Part shown: positions 10,191 through 18,253 of the stretch, piece by piece
Numbering within the stretch: the first letter of the stretch is position 1
Layout of the letters: the number at the start of each line of letters is the position of its first letter
DNA from: Niastella soli
Lineage (GTDB): Bacteria > Bacteroidota > Bacteroidia > Chitinophagales > Chitinophagaceae
Length of the DNA stretch: 64,000 bases
Assembly: GCF_017742245.1 (NCBI RefSeq)
Contig: NZ_JAGHKO010000006.1
Location: 62,001 to 126,000, forward strand
Direction: 5' to 3'
Notes under the pieces: generated by a model
Database searches by the model: none
What the model was told of the DNA's origin: nothing
What the model saw: only the letters and a program-made list of their open reading frames with translations
Translations under genes and position numbers: made by a program

Positions 10191-11693
10191 TTACGGATGC
10201 GGATATATCAACACGCCTGGCTGGCCAGTTGGGAAATAAAGCAATAGATCTGTTTTAGGAGAATATTGGATCTTTTTATTGTTATAGTCGATCAGCAGGC
10301 TATCGGGGCCGGTTTGTTGAAATGATAAGCCAGTTGCCGGCAATTGGCTGGGGACCAGCGTACGCAGGGTATCGGAAACCTTATCAAAAGTTCTTGCGGC
10401 GGGCTCTATAATAGCGTCCTGAAATTGAATCTCGGGCCGCATCCAGCGCACCGCCTCGGGGTAGCCCATGCGGTAGATCATGGCGCCTTTGTAATTGGCG
10501 GGCAGGTTTAGGGCAATGATATTTTTTATGGGGGACGGCGGATTTATTGTTGTGATGATGTTTTTGGCAACCCGGGAGGCGTGCTGATAGTAGCGGGCTT
10601 CAATGGCCAGGGTAGTGGCAGCTGTAATAAAGAGGAATGCCAATAACCCGGTTTTGAATTTGGGCGGGGTGGCATAGATCAGTAAAACCAGTAGGATCAG
10701 CCAGCATACAGAGGGTAGGTACAGATAGCGCTCCCCTTCGGTACCATGGGTGTCAATGCCGAAGGTGATAACCGGTAAATAAGTGATCAATAGGAGACAG
10801 GTGAGAAGTATAGGCAGCGTGGTGAATGCTTTCTTTTTGATACAGTAAACAACCAGGATGGTAAACCCTGCTGCCAATACCGCAAAGCCGGTAATAAAAA
10901 GTGTGGTGCTTTGTGCTGGCGGGGCTATAGTACGGGCAATAAGCCTGAAATAGTTGCCGGCTAATGTAAGGATGTCCATACTGCGGCCTTCCACTTCATA
11001 GCGGGTGAATACCTGGTTCAGCAACAGGGAGCGGATGGTTACAAACAAACCAAAGACGATCCAGTGTGGGGCGAATGATCCAACGGTTGCACGCCAGTTT
11101 TTTTTATACAGGTACCGATCGGTGATGGCCAATATGGTGATCAAAAGGGGGAGCGTCCAGGAGATCTCATAAGTAAACAATGCCGGGATAAAGAATACTA
11201 TGGACAGTGCATAATGATACCAGGCGGTTGCTCTGATGAAAAAGATAAGTGACAGGACATAAAATAGTGTGGCGATCATGGCAATACGGCCAATGACCCA
11301 TAACAGGGGTTCACTGTGGAAGGGGTAAATAAAAAAGAGACAACCGATCAAAAAAGGGGCGTGCTCATATTTTATGGGCGAACTATACTTTTTTAATAAA
11401 GCGCGGGTGAGCGCCATTACTGAAAAAGTAACCATTATATGTAACACTAAGGATGTTATATGAAATCCTAAAGGATTATTGCCATACAGCCACACTTCTG
11501 CAGCTGTTACCATATTGGCAATGGGCCTGAAGAAGGTGAAATGCACCCAGATGGTTTGCGTGCTTAAGGGGATATGTATAAAATCGTCGTTGAGGAAGTA
11601 CAGGTCCCAGGGCCGGGTAACCAGGATAACAAACACCAGCAGCAGCGTAGCAACAAAAAATTTGAGTTTTGTATATGATGGCGGGTTGGTCAT
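10191..11693 (-). CDS. GT-C-like multi-pass membrane glycosyltransferase
   Basis: 500 residues with about ten hydrophobic segments. An early lumenal/periplasmic acidic pair, FLNDDFIH near residue 36, matches the catalytic Asp position of PMT/GT-C polyprenyl-phosphate-sugar-dependent transferases. EGERYLYLPS near residue 320 resembles the conserved loop of TMTC/PMT relatives. A soluble C-terminal tail of ~110 residues follows. It would transfer a sugar from a lipid-phosphate donor at the outer face of the inner membrane; acceptor unknown. It lies 15 bp after a GT2 gene in what looks like one operon. The polyprenyl-phosphate GT2 two genes upstream could make its donor. Confidence 0.7.
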   Translation of the reverse strand: MTNPPSYTKLKFFVATLLLVFVILVTRPWDLYFLNDDFIHIPLSTQTIWVHFTFFRPIANMVTAAEVWLYGNNPLGFHITSLVLHIMVTFSVMALTRALLKKYSSPIKYEHAPFLIGCLFFIYPFHSEPLLWVIGRIAMIATLFYVLSLIFFIRATAWYHYALSIVFFIPALFTYEISWTLPLLITILAITDRYLYKKNWRATVGSFAPHWIVFGLFVTIRSLLLNQVFTRYEVEGRSMDILTLAGNYFRLIARTIAPPAQSTTLFITGFAVLAAGFTILVVYCIKKKAFTTLPILLTCLLLITYLPVITFGIDTHGTEGERYLYLPSVCWLILLVLLIYATPPKFKTGLLAFLFITAATTLAIEARYYQHASRVAKNIITTINPPSPIKNIIALNLPANYKGAMIYRMGYPEAVRWMRPEIQFQDAIIEPAARTFDKVSDTLRTLVPSQLPATGLSFQQTGPDSLLIDYNNKKIQYSPKTDLLLYFPTGQPGVLIYPHP

Positions 11694-11708
11694 AGTTTGT
11701 GGCCTGCT

Positions 11709-12734
11709 TTATAAATGGTTGGGTACAATATCGGAAAATTTCTTTTTTTTCAACAGGTAGTACTGGTACACGATCGAACCTTTAAAAACGCCCTGACAGG
11801 AGCGCAAGGCTTTTTGAGGAATGCGTTCTTTTTTGGTGAACAATGCCCATTTTAAATAATGCAACGTTGCCTTTATAATGCTGCCTGCATGCGCAAAGCG
11901 GCCAATAAACAGTAAGTGAATGAAGGCTGCTTTATTCAATACAAACCGTGCTGGTAAAATAGTACAGGCTGAAAGCAATGGAAGATTGCGATGCAGCATC
12001 ACATAATTATTGCGGAAGATATAATATAACCTGTCGGCAGGCTGATCGGTGAGCCTGGTGGTTTCCCGGTGGTACACGATCGATTTCGGACAGGCATATA
12101 CTTTAAAACCCAGTGCCTGGGCGCGCCAGCAAAGGTCTACTTCTTCGGAATACATAAAGTAATAACCATAAAACCCATGCAAAGTAGAAAACAGGGACGC
12201 TTTTATGATGAGGCAGGCGCCGCTTGCCCAGAAGATCGCCGTGTTATCATCGTATTGACCATTGTCTTGTTCCTGGACATCAAATACCCGCCCACGGGCA
12301 AAAGTAATACCCAATGCATCAATAAACCCTCCGGCCCCGCCGGCATATTCAAATTGTGTTCTGTTGGTGCTGGAAAGGATCCTGGGCTGACAAATGCCAA
12401 TAGCAGCATCTCCTTCCATCAGAGTAATGACCGGTTCCAGGAACTGCGGGGTCACTTCCACATCTGTGTTCAATAAAACAAAATAGTCGGCTGTTATTTG
12501 TGCCAGTCCGGCGTTATAACCGGCTGCATAACCCAGGTTGGTTGAGTTACGGATGATCCTAACATCGGGGTGGTAAGCCTGGGCAAAAGCCAGTGAATCG
12601 TCGGTAGAGCCGTTATCGATCAGATATACCTTTTTGTTGGGATAACTGCATTGCTGAACAAAACCCAGGTTCTGTTCGAGGTAGTGTTTACCATTATAAT
12701 TTAACAGTACTATAGCTACATGCGGCATTCCCAT
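11709..12734 (-). CDS. Family 2 glycosyltransferase (rhamnosyltransferase-like)
   Basis: 341 residues. GT-A fold signatures are AIVLLNYNGKHYL at the N-terminus, LIDNGSTDDS, and LLNTDVEVTP with the DxD-type metal site. FMYSEEVDLCWRAQALGF near residue 190 is typical of rhamnosyl/galactofuranosyl-type GT2 enzymes that use nucleotide sugars. The C-terminus is amphipathic, suggesting membrane association. An in-frame ATG two codons on is an equally good start. It is separated by 6 bp from the upstream GT2 gene and by 15 bp from the downstream GT-C-like gene, so co-translation is likely. Confidence 0.85.
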   Translation of the reverse strand: MGMPHVAIVLLNYNGKHYLEQNLGFVQQCSYPNKKVYLIDNGSTDDSLAFAQAYHPDVRIIRNSTNLGYAAGYNAGLAQITADYFVLLNTDVEVTPQFLEPVITLMEGDAAIGICQPRILSSTNRTQFEYAGGAGGFIDALGITFARGRVFDVQEQDNGQYDDNTAIFWASGACLIIKASLFSTLHGFYGYYFMYSEEVDLCWRAQALGFKVYACPKSIVYHRETTRLTDQPADRLYYIFRNNYVMLHRNLPLLSACTILPARFVLNKAAFIHLLFIGRFAHAGSIIKATLHYLKWALFTKKERIPQKALRSCQGVFKGSIVYQYYLLKKKKFSDIVPNHL

Positions 12735-12740
12735 AGACAG

Positions 12741-13481
12741 TTAAAAGTAGTGGTTTTTGATTTTGTACAGATCGAACAGGATCCTGAATACCTGGTGGTA
12801 GCGTAGTTTGGAATCTTCTTTTTCCGTCCAACTGCTTACCGGCATTTCTACTACCGATTTCTTAAATTGTACAGCACCGTATTTCTTTTTATGTCTGGCC
12901 AGTAATTCCACATCGAATAACCATTTGCTTAAGAATTTATCCCGGAACAGATCGGTGGCGGCAGTTTGCGTAAACAATTTAGCGCCACATTGGGTGTCGT
13001 ACACGGCTTCATTCAATACCTTGCAAATAAAGGTGGCAATGATGCGGCTGAACCAATGCCGGAACAGGTTTCTTTTTATGTCCTTACCCAGCATTTGCAC
13101 CCGGGCGCCCATGGCAATTTTTATGGGCGGATTATTGATAATGGCTTGTTGTAAGAAAAGAAATTCAGTTAATGGAGTAGAGAGGTCTGCATCAACAAAA
13201 CCTATATAGTTGAATTGATAGGTTTGCAGGGCATACTGCATGCCATTTCGGACTGCTTCGGCCTTTCCCAGATTAGTAGGGTAGGTGTGGTAGTCGAGGT
13301 TGGTGGCATGCTGCAGCATATTTTTTATAAGATCTTCTGTTTTGTCGGTACTGCCATCATTCACAAATACCAATAAATAATCGGGATGCTGCCGGGCGAA
13401 GTCGAGGTAATCTGCCGAACTTATACGCAGGGCTTCGTTAAAGCAGGGGATTATTAATATAGTAGTGTATTGTTGTGTCAA
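12741..13481 (-). CDS. Family 2 glycosyltransferase (polyprenyl-phosphate sugar synthase-like)
   Basis: 246 residues, close to the dolichyl-phosphate beta-glucosyltransferase (DPG synthase) type. It has TILIIPCFNEALRI, FVNDGSTDKTED, GFVDADLSTP with the DxD metal-binding pair, and AVYDTQCGAKLF, the QCGxKLF motif of this branch. It probably loads a sugar from a nucleotide donor onto undecaprenyl phosphate at the inner face of the membrane, giving donors for GT-C enzymes such as the one two genes downstream. Sugar identity is unknown. Confidence 0.85.
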   Translation of the reverse strand: MTQQYTTILIIPCFNEALRISSADYLDFARQHPDYLLVFVNDGSTDKTEDLIKNMLQHATNLDYHTYPTNLGKAEAVRNGMQYALQTYQFNYIGFVDADLSTPLTEFLFLQQAIINNPPIKIAMGARVQMLGKDIKRNLFRHWFSRIIATFICKVLNEAVYDTQCGAKLFTQTAATDLFRDKFLSKWLFDVELLARHKKKYGAVQFKKSVVEMPVSSWTEKEDSKLRYHQVFRILFDLYKIKNHYF

Positions 13482-13532
13482 AATTGTATTGTTGATAACG
13501 CCTTATAGCCGGACTGTGTTGTATGGGGATTG

Positions 13533-14573
13533 TCACCATTTTTTTAGCTGCTCCAGCAATTCATAGGTGTTCACCAGTGAGCTGAGCTGGCCCCGTTCGT
13601 CTTTTTTATTGTTCTCTACCAGGTGAAGGAAGTGTTTTATTTCGGGATAAAATCCCTGTACTACCAGGCTGTTATTGGCTTCGGCCGGTATAAAGTCCCG
13701 GTTGTTCAGGTATACCTTTTGAATAGTAGGCCGTTGCATGATCTTTTCTGCCGGCATGCCCAGGATACGCATCGGTTTTTCCCATACGCTTAAGCCGTTG
13801 GGGTATTGTATTTGAACCAGGCCCCGGGCGCCATTTACTTCCATGGTTTCGAGGGCGTCGTTCCAGCTGTATTGAGTGCTAAGTTCCACCATGCCCTGAA
13901 CGCCATTCGTATGCTGAACAAGGAGCTGATAGGTTACGCCATTGCCGGTTTTCTTTTGGACCTGCAGGCTTTGCACGACTCCGAATAGTTGTACCAGGTT
14001 ATCAATGGGATGTATAAATAATTCAATAAGCACATTGCCTTCGGGGTAGGGGCCTGTGCAATACCGGTAGGTATAACTGGATGCATCCTTCAATAACCCG
14101 TGTTTATTTAGTAACCGGGTGATGGTTGAGGAGCGACGTTGCAACCCAACTACGCATACATTGTCTTTTTGCAGAGGTACCAGTGATTGTAATTCGGCCA
14201 GGGAATAACAGACCGGTTTTTCAATAAACACATGTTTTCCAGCTTGCAGCGCCTGTTGAAGCAGCCAAAAATGCTGTGAAGGGTGGGAGCAAATGAATAT
14301 GCCTTTTATGGCAGGGTCCTCCATAATGTCGCTCAGGCGATCGGTGCCGGTAGCGCCGGAAAAACGCACGGCCAGCTTTTGAGCATGATCAACATGGCGG
14401 GAGTAGATATACCGCAGCGGTACATGCAGGTTTTGGAGGCATGGATACAGGTTGCTGATGCTGTGGCTGCCAACCCCAATAAATGCATATTGTAAACGGT
14501 ACCTGTTTATGGCGTTTAAATAGGACTGTTTACGGAGCGCCTTGTATTTATCTATCCAGCTGGTAAATGGCAT
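13533..14573 (-). CDS. Gfo/Idh/MocA family oxidoreductase
   Basis: 346 residues. The N-terminal Rossmann segment has AFIGVGSHS (GxGxxx) near residue 31, and the family signature FIEKPVCY (EKP) is near residue 118. The C-terminal domain is the beta-sheet substrate domain. Members oxidise or reduce sugar hydroxyls with NAD(P), often while making modified nucleotide sugars. It lies 51 bp upstream of two glycosyltransferase genes in the same direction, so a role in preparing a sugar for surface glycan assembly is the natural inference. It follows ribE by 23 bp. Confidence 0.85.
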   Translation of the reverse strand: MPFTSWIDKYKALRKQSYLNAINRYRLQYAFIGVGSHSISNLYPCLQNLHVPLRYIYSRHVDHAQKLAVRFSGATGTDRLSDIMEDPAIKGIFICSHPSQHFWLLQQALQAGKHVFIEKPVCYSLAELQSLVPLQKDNVCVVGLQRRSSTITRLLNKHGLLKDASSYTYRYCTGPYPEGNVLIELFIHPIDNLVQLFGVVQSLQVQKKTGNGVTYQLLVQHTNGVQGMVELSTQYSWNDALETMEVNGARGLVQIQYPNGLSVWEKPMRILGMPAEKIMQRPTIQKVYLNNRDFIPAEANNSLVVQGFYPEIKHFLHLVENNKKDERGQLSSLVNTYELLEQLKKW

Positions 14574-14596
14574 ATGACCGGTAAAGTACTTAATAT

Positions 14597-15184
14597 TTAG
14601 TCGCGTTGAAGAAAACGGTTCACATACTTTCCAACCATGTCGAACTCGAGGTTCACCGTGGTGTCTGTTTGTATATTCTGAATATTCGTATGTTCGAAAG
14701 TATAGGGTATAATGGCCACCGTAAACTCATTGGCGCTTACATTGAAAATGGTAAGACTGATGCCGTTGAGGCTGATGGAGCCTTTTTCGATAACGAGGTT
14801 AGTGAATTGTTCGGGGAAGCGGAATCGGAACTCCCAACTGCCATTCAGCTCTTTTCTTTGGATACAGGTGGCGGTAGTGTCTACATGTCCCTGAACAATA
14901 TGACCATCGAGCCGGCCATTCATGATCATACAGCGCTCCAGGTTCACCAGGTCGCCTTTTTGCCAGTGGTCCAGGTTGCTTTTTTGAAGCGTTTCAGCGA
15001 TCGCCGTTACCCGGTGGCGGCTGTCCTGCAACGCTTCCACCGTGAGGCAAACGCCGTTGTGGGAAATGCTTTGATCTACTTTTAATTCATGGGAAAGGGG
15101 CGAAGAGATCCAAAATGTTTTATTAGTGCCAGTAGCAATTATTTCTTCTACCCGGCCGATAGTTTCAATTATTCCTGTAAACAT
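14597..15184 (-). CDS. ribE: Riboflavin synthase, alpha chain
   Basis: Dismutates two 6,7-dimethyl-8-ribityllumazines into riboflavin. 195 residues, the usual length. It starts with MFTGIIETIG, the nearly invariant N-terminus, and shows the two lumazine-binding repeats: SHNGVCLTV in the first half and GHVDTTATC followed by SLNGISLTI in the second. No other rib gene is adjacent. It is the first gene of the minus-strand run that continues into the oxidoreductase and glycosyltransferases, and is divergent from rpsU. Confidence 0.96.
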   Translation of the reverse strand: MFTGIIETIGRVEEIIATGTNKTFWISSPLSHELKVDQSISHNGVCLTVEALQDSRHRVTAIAETLQKSNLDHWQKGDLVNLERCMIMNGRLDGHIVQGHVDTTATCIQRKELNGSWEFRFRFPEQFTNLVIEKGSISLNGISLTIFNVSANEFTVAIIPYTFEHTNIQNIQTDTTVNLEFDMVGKYVNRFLQRD

Positions 15185-15212
15185 GGAAGCAAAAATCGGA
15201 TTTTTAGGGGGA

Positions 15213-15245
15213 TTTTGTGAGTTTTGGAAATTTCAGCTATATTTG
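15213..15245 (+). promoter_or_regulatory. rpsU promoter
   Basis: TTG ends at 15217 inside TTTTG, then 20 bp, then TATATTTG at 15238-15245, an exact TAnnTTTG. Transcription would start near 15252, giving a leader of about 28 nt that begins shortly before the strong SD. Confidence 0.75.
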
Positions 15246-15262
15246 CAGTCCTAAAAAGCCTT

Positions 15263-15270
15263 AAAGGAGG
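15263..15270 (+). promoter_or_regulatory. Strong Shine-Dalgarno before rpsU
   Basis: AAAGGAGG ends 9 nt before the ATG at 15280, an extended match to the anti-SD. Comparable sequences are missing before tuf, nusG, rplK and rpoB in this window. In Bacteroidota the anti-SD is held by bS21 with neighbouring proteins, and rpsU is known to keep its SD, so this site probably serves bS21 autoregulation. Confidence 0.85.
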
Positions 15271-15279
15271 TATATAAAT

Positions 15280-15477
15280 ATGCTGATTATCGATTCAAAA
15301 GATTGCGAAAATATCGACAAAGCCCTCAAAAAGTACAAAAAGAAATTTGAGAAAGCTAAGATCCTGGTGCAATTAAGAGGCCGTCAATCTTACACCAAAC
15401 CGTCGGTAGAACGTCGCAATGTGGTGTTGAAAGCTGTGTACAAGCAGAAGATTGCCAGCGGACAGATCGAAGGATAA
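15280..15477 (+). CDS. rpsU: Small ribosomal subunit protein bS21
   Basis: 65 residues, highly basic, with the bS21 pattern: an N-terminal MLIIDSKDCENIDKALKKYK and a central QLRGRQSYTKPSVERR. It binds the 30S platform near the 16S rRNA 3' end. In Bacteroidota it helps occlude the anti-Shine-Dalgarno sequence. It has its own promoter and an exceptionally good SD, and is followed by a hairpin terminator. It heads the conserved block rpsU-xer-hpf-tRNA-tuf. Confidence 0.95.
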   Translation: MLIIDSKDCENIDKALKKYKKKFEKAKILVQLRGRQSYTKPSVERRNVVLKAVYKQKIASGQIEG

Positions 15478-15504
15478 TACTTCTTCGTTATAAAATATCT
15501 GATT

Positions 15505-15527
15505 AGCCACTGAACAAGTGGCTTTTC
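15505..15527 (+). terminator. rpsU terminator
   Basis: Stem AGCCACT (15505-15511), loop GAACA, AGTGGCT (15517-15523), then TTTCTT. A compact intrinsic terminator just after rpsU. Confidence 0.75.
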
Positions 15528-15569
15528 TTGTTTGTGGTATATGATATTATACCTATCTTTTGGTTCAAT

Positions 15570-16484
15570 ATGCCTTCTCCCCAACATAATGAAGTAACAG
15601 TCAATCACTTTCTGAACTATCTACGGTTCGAAAAAAGGTATTCCTCCCATACCATAGTTGCTTACGAGGAGGATCTGCAGCAGTTTTTTACCTATCTACG
15701 CGAACAGTTTGAAATGCAGTCGCCGGCACTGGCGGAAATAGCCCCTGCGCTGGTACGGAGCTGGCTGGCATCGCTTAAGGAGCATAAGAACAGCGCAAAG
15801 ACCATCAACCGCAAGATCTCTTCGTTAAAATCATTTTTTAAATATCACCTGCGAACGGGAGGGTTGGAGCAATCGCCCATGGCTACTATAATTTCGCCTA
15901 AAATACCAAAACGTTTGCCGGTGTATGTGGAGCAGAAGGATACAGAAACCCTGTTTAATCATGTTGAGTTTCCTGATACCTGGAGCGGGCAAACAGAAAG
16001 GCTGATACTGGCCATACTATATAATACAGGTATGCGGCGCTCAGAGCTGGTGAACCTGAAAGAAAGCCAGGTGAACACGGCAGGCAATAGTATTAAGGTA
16101 TTAGGGAAGGGAAATAAAGAGCGGGTCATTCCGGTAAATCCGGCATTGATAAAAGAGATCAATGACTATATTGGTGGGAAGGGTGGTGCGCTGGAACAAC
16201 CCGATCGGGTGTATTTACTGGTGAATGATAAGGGGCGTAAGTTGAGTGATAAATATGTGTACGATGCGGTGAAGAAATATTTAAGTGTAGTAACGACTAT
16301 TGATAAAAAGAGCCCGCATGTATTGCGTCATACGTTTGCCACCCATTTAACCAATAATGGCGCAGACCTGAATGCGGTAAAAGAATTATTAGGCCATTCC
16401 AGTTTAGCTGCTACTCAGATATATACTCACAATACCATTGAGAAGTTAAAGGACATTTACAAGAAGGCGCATCCCAAGGCGTAA
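15570..16484 (+). CDS. xerC: Tyrosine recombinase XerC/XerD-type
   Basis: 304 residues from ATG 15570; an in-frame GTG or similar at 15528 would only add a hydrophobic, non-conserved stretch overlapping the terminator region. A SAM-like N-terminal DNA-binding domain (FLNYLRFEKRYSSHTIVAYEEDL) precedes the catalytic domain. Catalytic residues are Arg in TGMRRSEL near 157, HVLRHTFATH near 250, GHSSLAATQIYTH with His near 276, and the Tyr nucleophile near 286. Length and position in the conserved rpsU-xer-hpf block mark it as the housekeeping chromosome-dimer recombinase rather than a phage integrase. Which of XerC or XerD it is cannot be decided here. Confidence 0.88.
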   Translation: MPSPQHNEVTVNHFLNYLRFEKRYSSHTIVAYEEDLQQFFTYLREQFEMQSPALAEIAPALVRSWLASLKEHKNSAKTINRKISSLKSFFKYHLRTGGLEQSPMATIISPKIPKRLPVYVEQKDTETLFNHVEFPDTWSGQTERLILAILYNTGMRRSELVNLKESQVNTAGNSIKVLGKGNKERVIPVNPALIKEINDYIGGKGGALEQPDRVYLLVNDKGRKLSDKYVYDAVKKYLSVVTTIDKKSPHVLRHTFATHLTNNGADLNAVKELLGHSSLAATQIYTHNTIEKLKDIYKKAHPKA

Positions 16485-16806
16485 AACAAGGTGTTTCCTA
16501 AGGAAGATCGTATAGCTGTATGACACTAATTGTTTGTTGAATTATGCTAAAGAAATGCTAATAGAAGAGTAGTGATTTTATTGTAGTAAAGCTCAAATAA
16601 TTTGACAAATACAGTGCATTTTTAATTTGGAAATACAGGCCTGTTGTATTATCTTCATAAAGATTAAATATGGTGCTTATGTAGTAGTATAATATCCTTC
16701 ATGTTAACCACCTCACACTATACTCTCACACATATAATGGTGGTAATTCAAATCAGATCTTTTATTTATTGTTTAAATATTGTTTCACTGTTAAAATGCG
16801 ATTGTT
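16485..16806. other. Intergenic region before hpf, 322 bp
   Basis: Very AT-rich. I see no hairpin terminator, no convincing TAnnTTTG promoter and no small gene. It is presumably the leader of hpf. Confidence 0.5.
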
Positions 16807-17106
16807 ATGAACGTAAACATTCAGTCTGTGCGGTTTACTGCTGATGCTAAATTGATCGAATATGTTAATCGTAAACTTCAAAAAATTAATACCTTTCACG
16901 ACCGCATTATCAAGGTTGACGTATACCTGAAGTTGGATAATGTGGTACATACAATAAAAGACAAAATCGCAGAAATAAGAGTACAGGTCCCACGCCATCA
17001 GTTTTTTGTGAAATGTAGTTCGAAATCATTTGAGGAGTCATTTGACAATGCGTTGGAATCTTTGGTTAGTCAGGTGAAGAGACAAAAGGAAAAACAAGCT
17101 GCCTGA
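16807..17106 (+). CDS. hpf: Ribosome hibernation-promoting factor, short HPF/RaiA type
   Basis: 99 residues, the short form without the C-terminal dimerisation domain of long HPF. It shows the N-terminal NVNIQSVRFTADAKLIEYVNRKLQKI with a beta-alpha start and the FEESFDNALESLVSQVKRQKEK helix with basic end. HPF proteins bind the 30S decoding region and silence ribosomes in stationary phase. It sits between the recombinase and the tRNA cluster, as is common in Bacteroidota, and is closed by a good terminator. Confidence 0.88.
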   Translation: MNVNIQSVRFTADAKLIEYVNRKLQKINTFHDRIIKVDVYLKLDNVVHTIKDKIAEIRVQVPRHQFFVKCSSKSFEESFDNALESLVSQVKRQKEKQAA

Positions 17107-17152
17107 GTGCAAAATTTATTATTTCAGAATTAATACAATAGTTCACCTTCTC

Positions 17153-17178
17153 AAAACCTCCCCTCGGGAGGTTTTTTT
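17153..17178 (+). terminator. hpf terminator
   Basis: AAAACCTCCC (17153-17162), loop CTC, GGGAGGTTTT (17166-17175), with a T-run to 17178. Strong intrinsic terminator. Confidence 0.9.
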
Positions 17179-17336
17179 ATGTCCTTATGAGAAAGGTTTC
17201 GACTTTTTCATTGAAAATTCCTTGTAAAGCGGCACATTTGCAGTCTGTATAACGGTGTTCCTTGAAAGATTTTGCAAATCATTGAAAACAAATAAAAAAA
17301 AACTTCCTCAAAATTTTTCGATTACACAAATTCTCC

Positions 17337-17344
17337 TACCTTTG
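17337..17344 (+). promoter_or_regulatory. Promoter -7 element of the tRNA-tuf cluster
   Basis: TACCTTTG followed by CCATCCC. The same TACCTTYG-plus-C-rich arrangement occurs before rplK (22512) and rpoB (31636). At the expected upstream position there is TTT rather than TTG, so the -33 element is weak. Confidence 0.6.
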
Positions 17345-17465
17345 CCATCCCTCAAAAAATAGAGGGTGCGAAAATGAGGAGAGAGAAGCACTACACTGGG
17401 TTGAGTTTCAATTAATTTGCCGGGTGTTTTGAGTTGAAAATTGAAGTTTTTTGATATAATAATAA

Positions 17466-17538
17466 GCCACTTTAGCTCAGCTGGTAGAGCAACTGATTTG
17501 TAATCAGTAGGTCGTTGGTTCGATTCCGACAAGTGGCT
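17466..17538 (+). tRNA. tRNA-Thr (anticodon TGT)
   Basis: Complete 73-nt cloverleaf. Acceptor GCCACTT pairs with AAGTGGC (17531-17537); the anticodon stem CTGAT/ATCAG encloses loop TTTGTAA; T-loop TTCGATT. First gene of the cluster Thr-Tyr-Gly-Thr before tuf. Confidence 0.97.
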
Positions 17539-17574
17539 CAGCAATTCACGTTGCAATTTAATTTGGTTTTATTC

Positions 17575-17657
17575 GGGCAGGTTCCAGAGCGGCCAAATGG
17601 GGCGGACTGTAAATCCGCTGTCTTTCGACTTCAGAGGTTCGAATCCTCTCCTGCCCA
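17575..17657 (+). tRNA. tRNA-Tyr (anticodon GTA)
   Basis: 83 nt with a long variable arm. Acceptor GGGCAGG pairs with CCTGCCC (17650-17656); anticodon stem GCGGA/TCCGC with loop CTGTAAA; T-loop TTCGAAT. Confidence 0.97.
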
Positions 17658-17759
17658 CATCGCCCGCCGATTCGCCAACCGGCGGAAAAGGCGGGTTGTT
17701 TAGTGTTAAGTTCTTTTTCAGATGGCAGATTAGCTTTTAGCTAATTGGCTTATTAAAAT

Positions 17760-17832
17760 GCGGAAGTAGCTCAGTTGGTAGAGCGACAGCCTTCCAAGCT
17801 GTAGGTCGCGGGTTCGAACCTCGTCTTCCGCT
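17760..17832 (+). tRNA. tRNA-Gly (anticodon TCC)
   Basis: 73 nt. Acceptor GCGGAAG pairs with CTTCCGC (17825-17831); anticodon stem ACAGC/GCTGT with loop CTTCCAA. Confidence 0.97.
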
Positions 17833-17871
17833 CTTTGGGTTTTAGGTTTTTTATGCCTCATAAACCTATCA

Positions 17872-17943
<72 letters not shown>

Positions 17944-17969
17944 CATTAGATTTTTGAAAAGTTCTGGAA

Positions 17970-18042
17970 GTTGTAATAGCTCAGTGGCAGAGCATCCCGA
18001 CCATGGTCGGGAAGGTCGTGAGTTCGATTCTCACTAACGGCT
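17970..18042 (+). pseudogene. Degenerate tRNA-like copy related to tRNA-Thr(GGT)
   Basis: From base 18013 on it is identical to tRNA-Thr(GGT) for 40 bp. The 5' half has diverged. The acceptor GTTGTAA pairs imperfectly with TAACGGC (two G-U pairs, one A-A mismatch). The anticodon arm is an 18-bp perfect palindrome at 17994-18011, which leaves an 8-nt loop ACCATGGT with no U at position 33. The D-arm GCTC/GAGC and T-arm are intact. It is either a decaying tandem duplicate or an unusual tRNA with CAT in the loop. I favour the pseudogene. Confidence 0.6.
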
Positions 18043-18253
18043 CATTAGATTTGATTTACACTATCCCGGTTATTGGCTGGAGAGGCATCGGAAAGAGGGT
18101 TCAGCTGGGTATAGTTCCAAAGAAGAAGTGTGCGACGCAACGGAAGCTTCATAGGCTCACCGGTGCTGGTTACATAAAGTCCTTTTCCGCTGTAAGGAGC
18201 AAAAAGGATGCGTTTTAATAAATTATAAACACCACAACTAAAAACAGATAACG

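Larger units (their letters stand above)
17107..17465. other. hpf terminator and tRNA-cluster leader, 359 bp
   Basis: Holds the hpf terminator near its start and the tRNA-cluster promoter at 17337, both listed separately. The first ~120 bp after the promoter are an untranslated leader. No gene seen. Confidence 0.6.
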
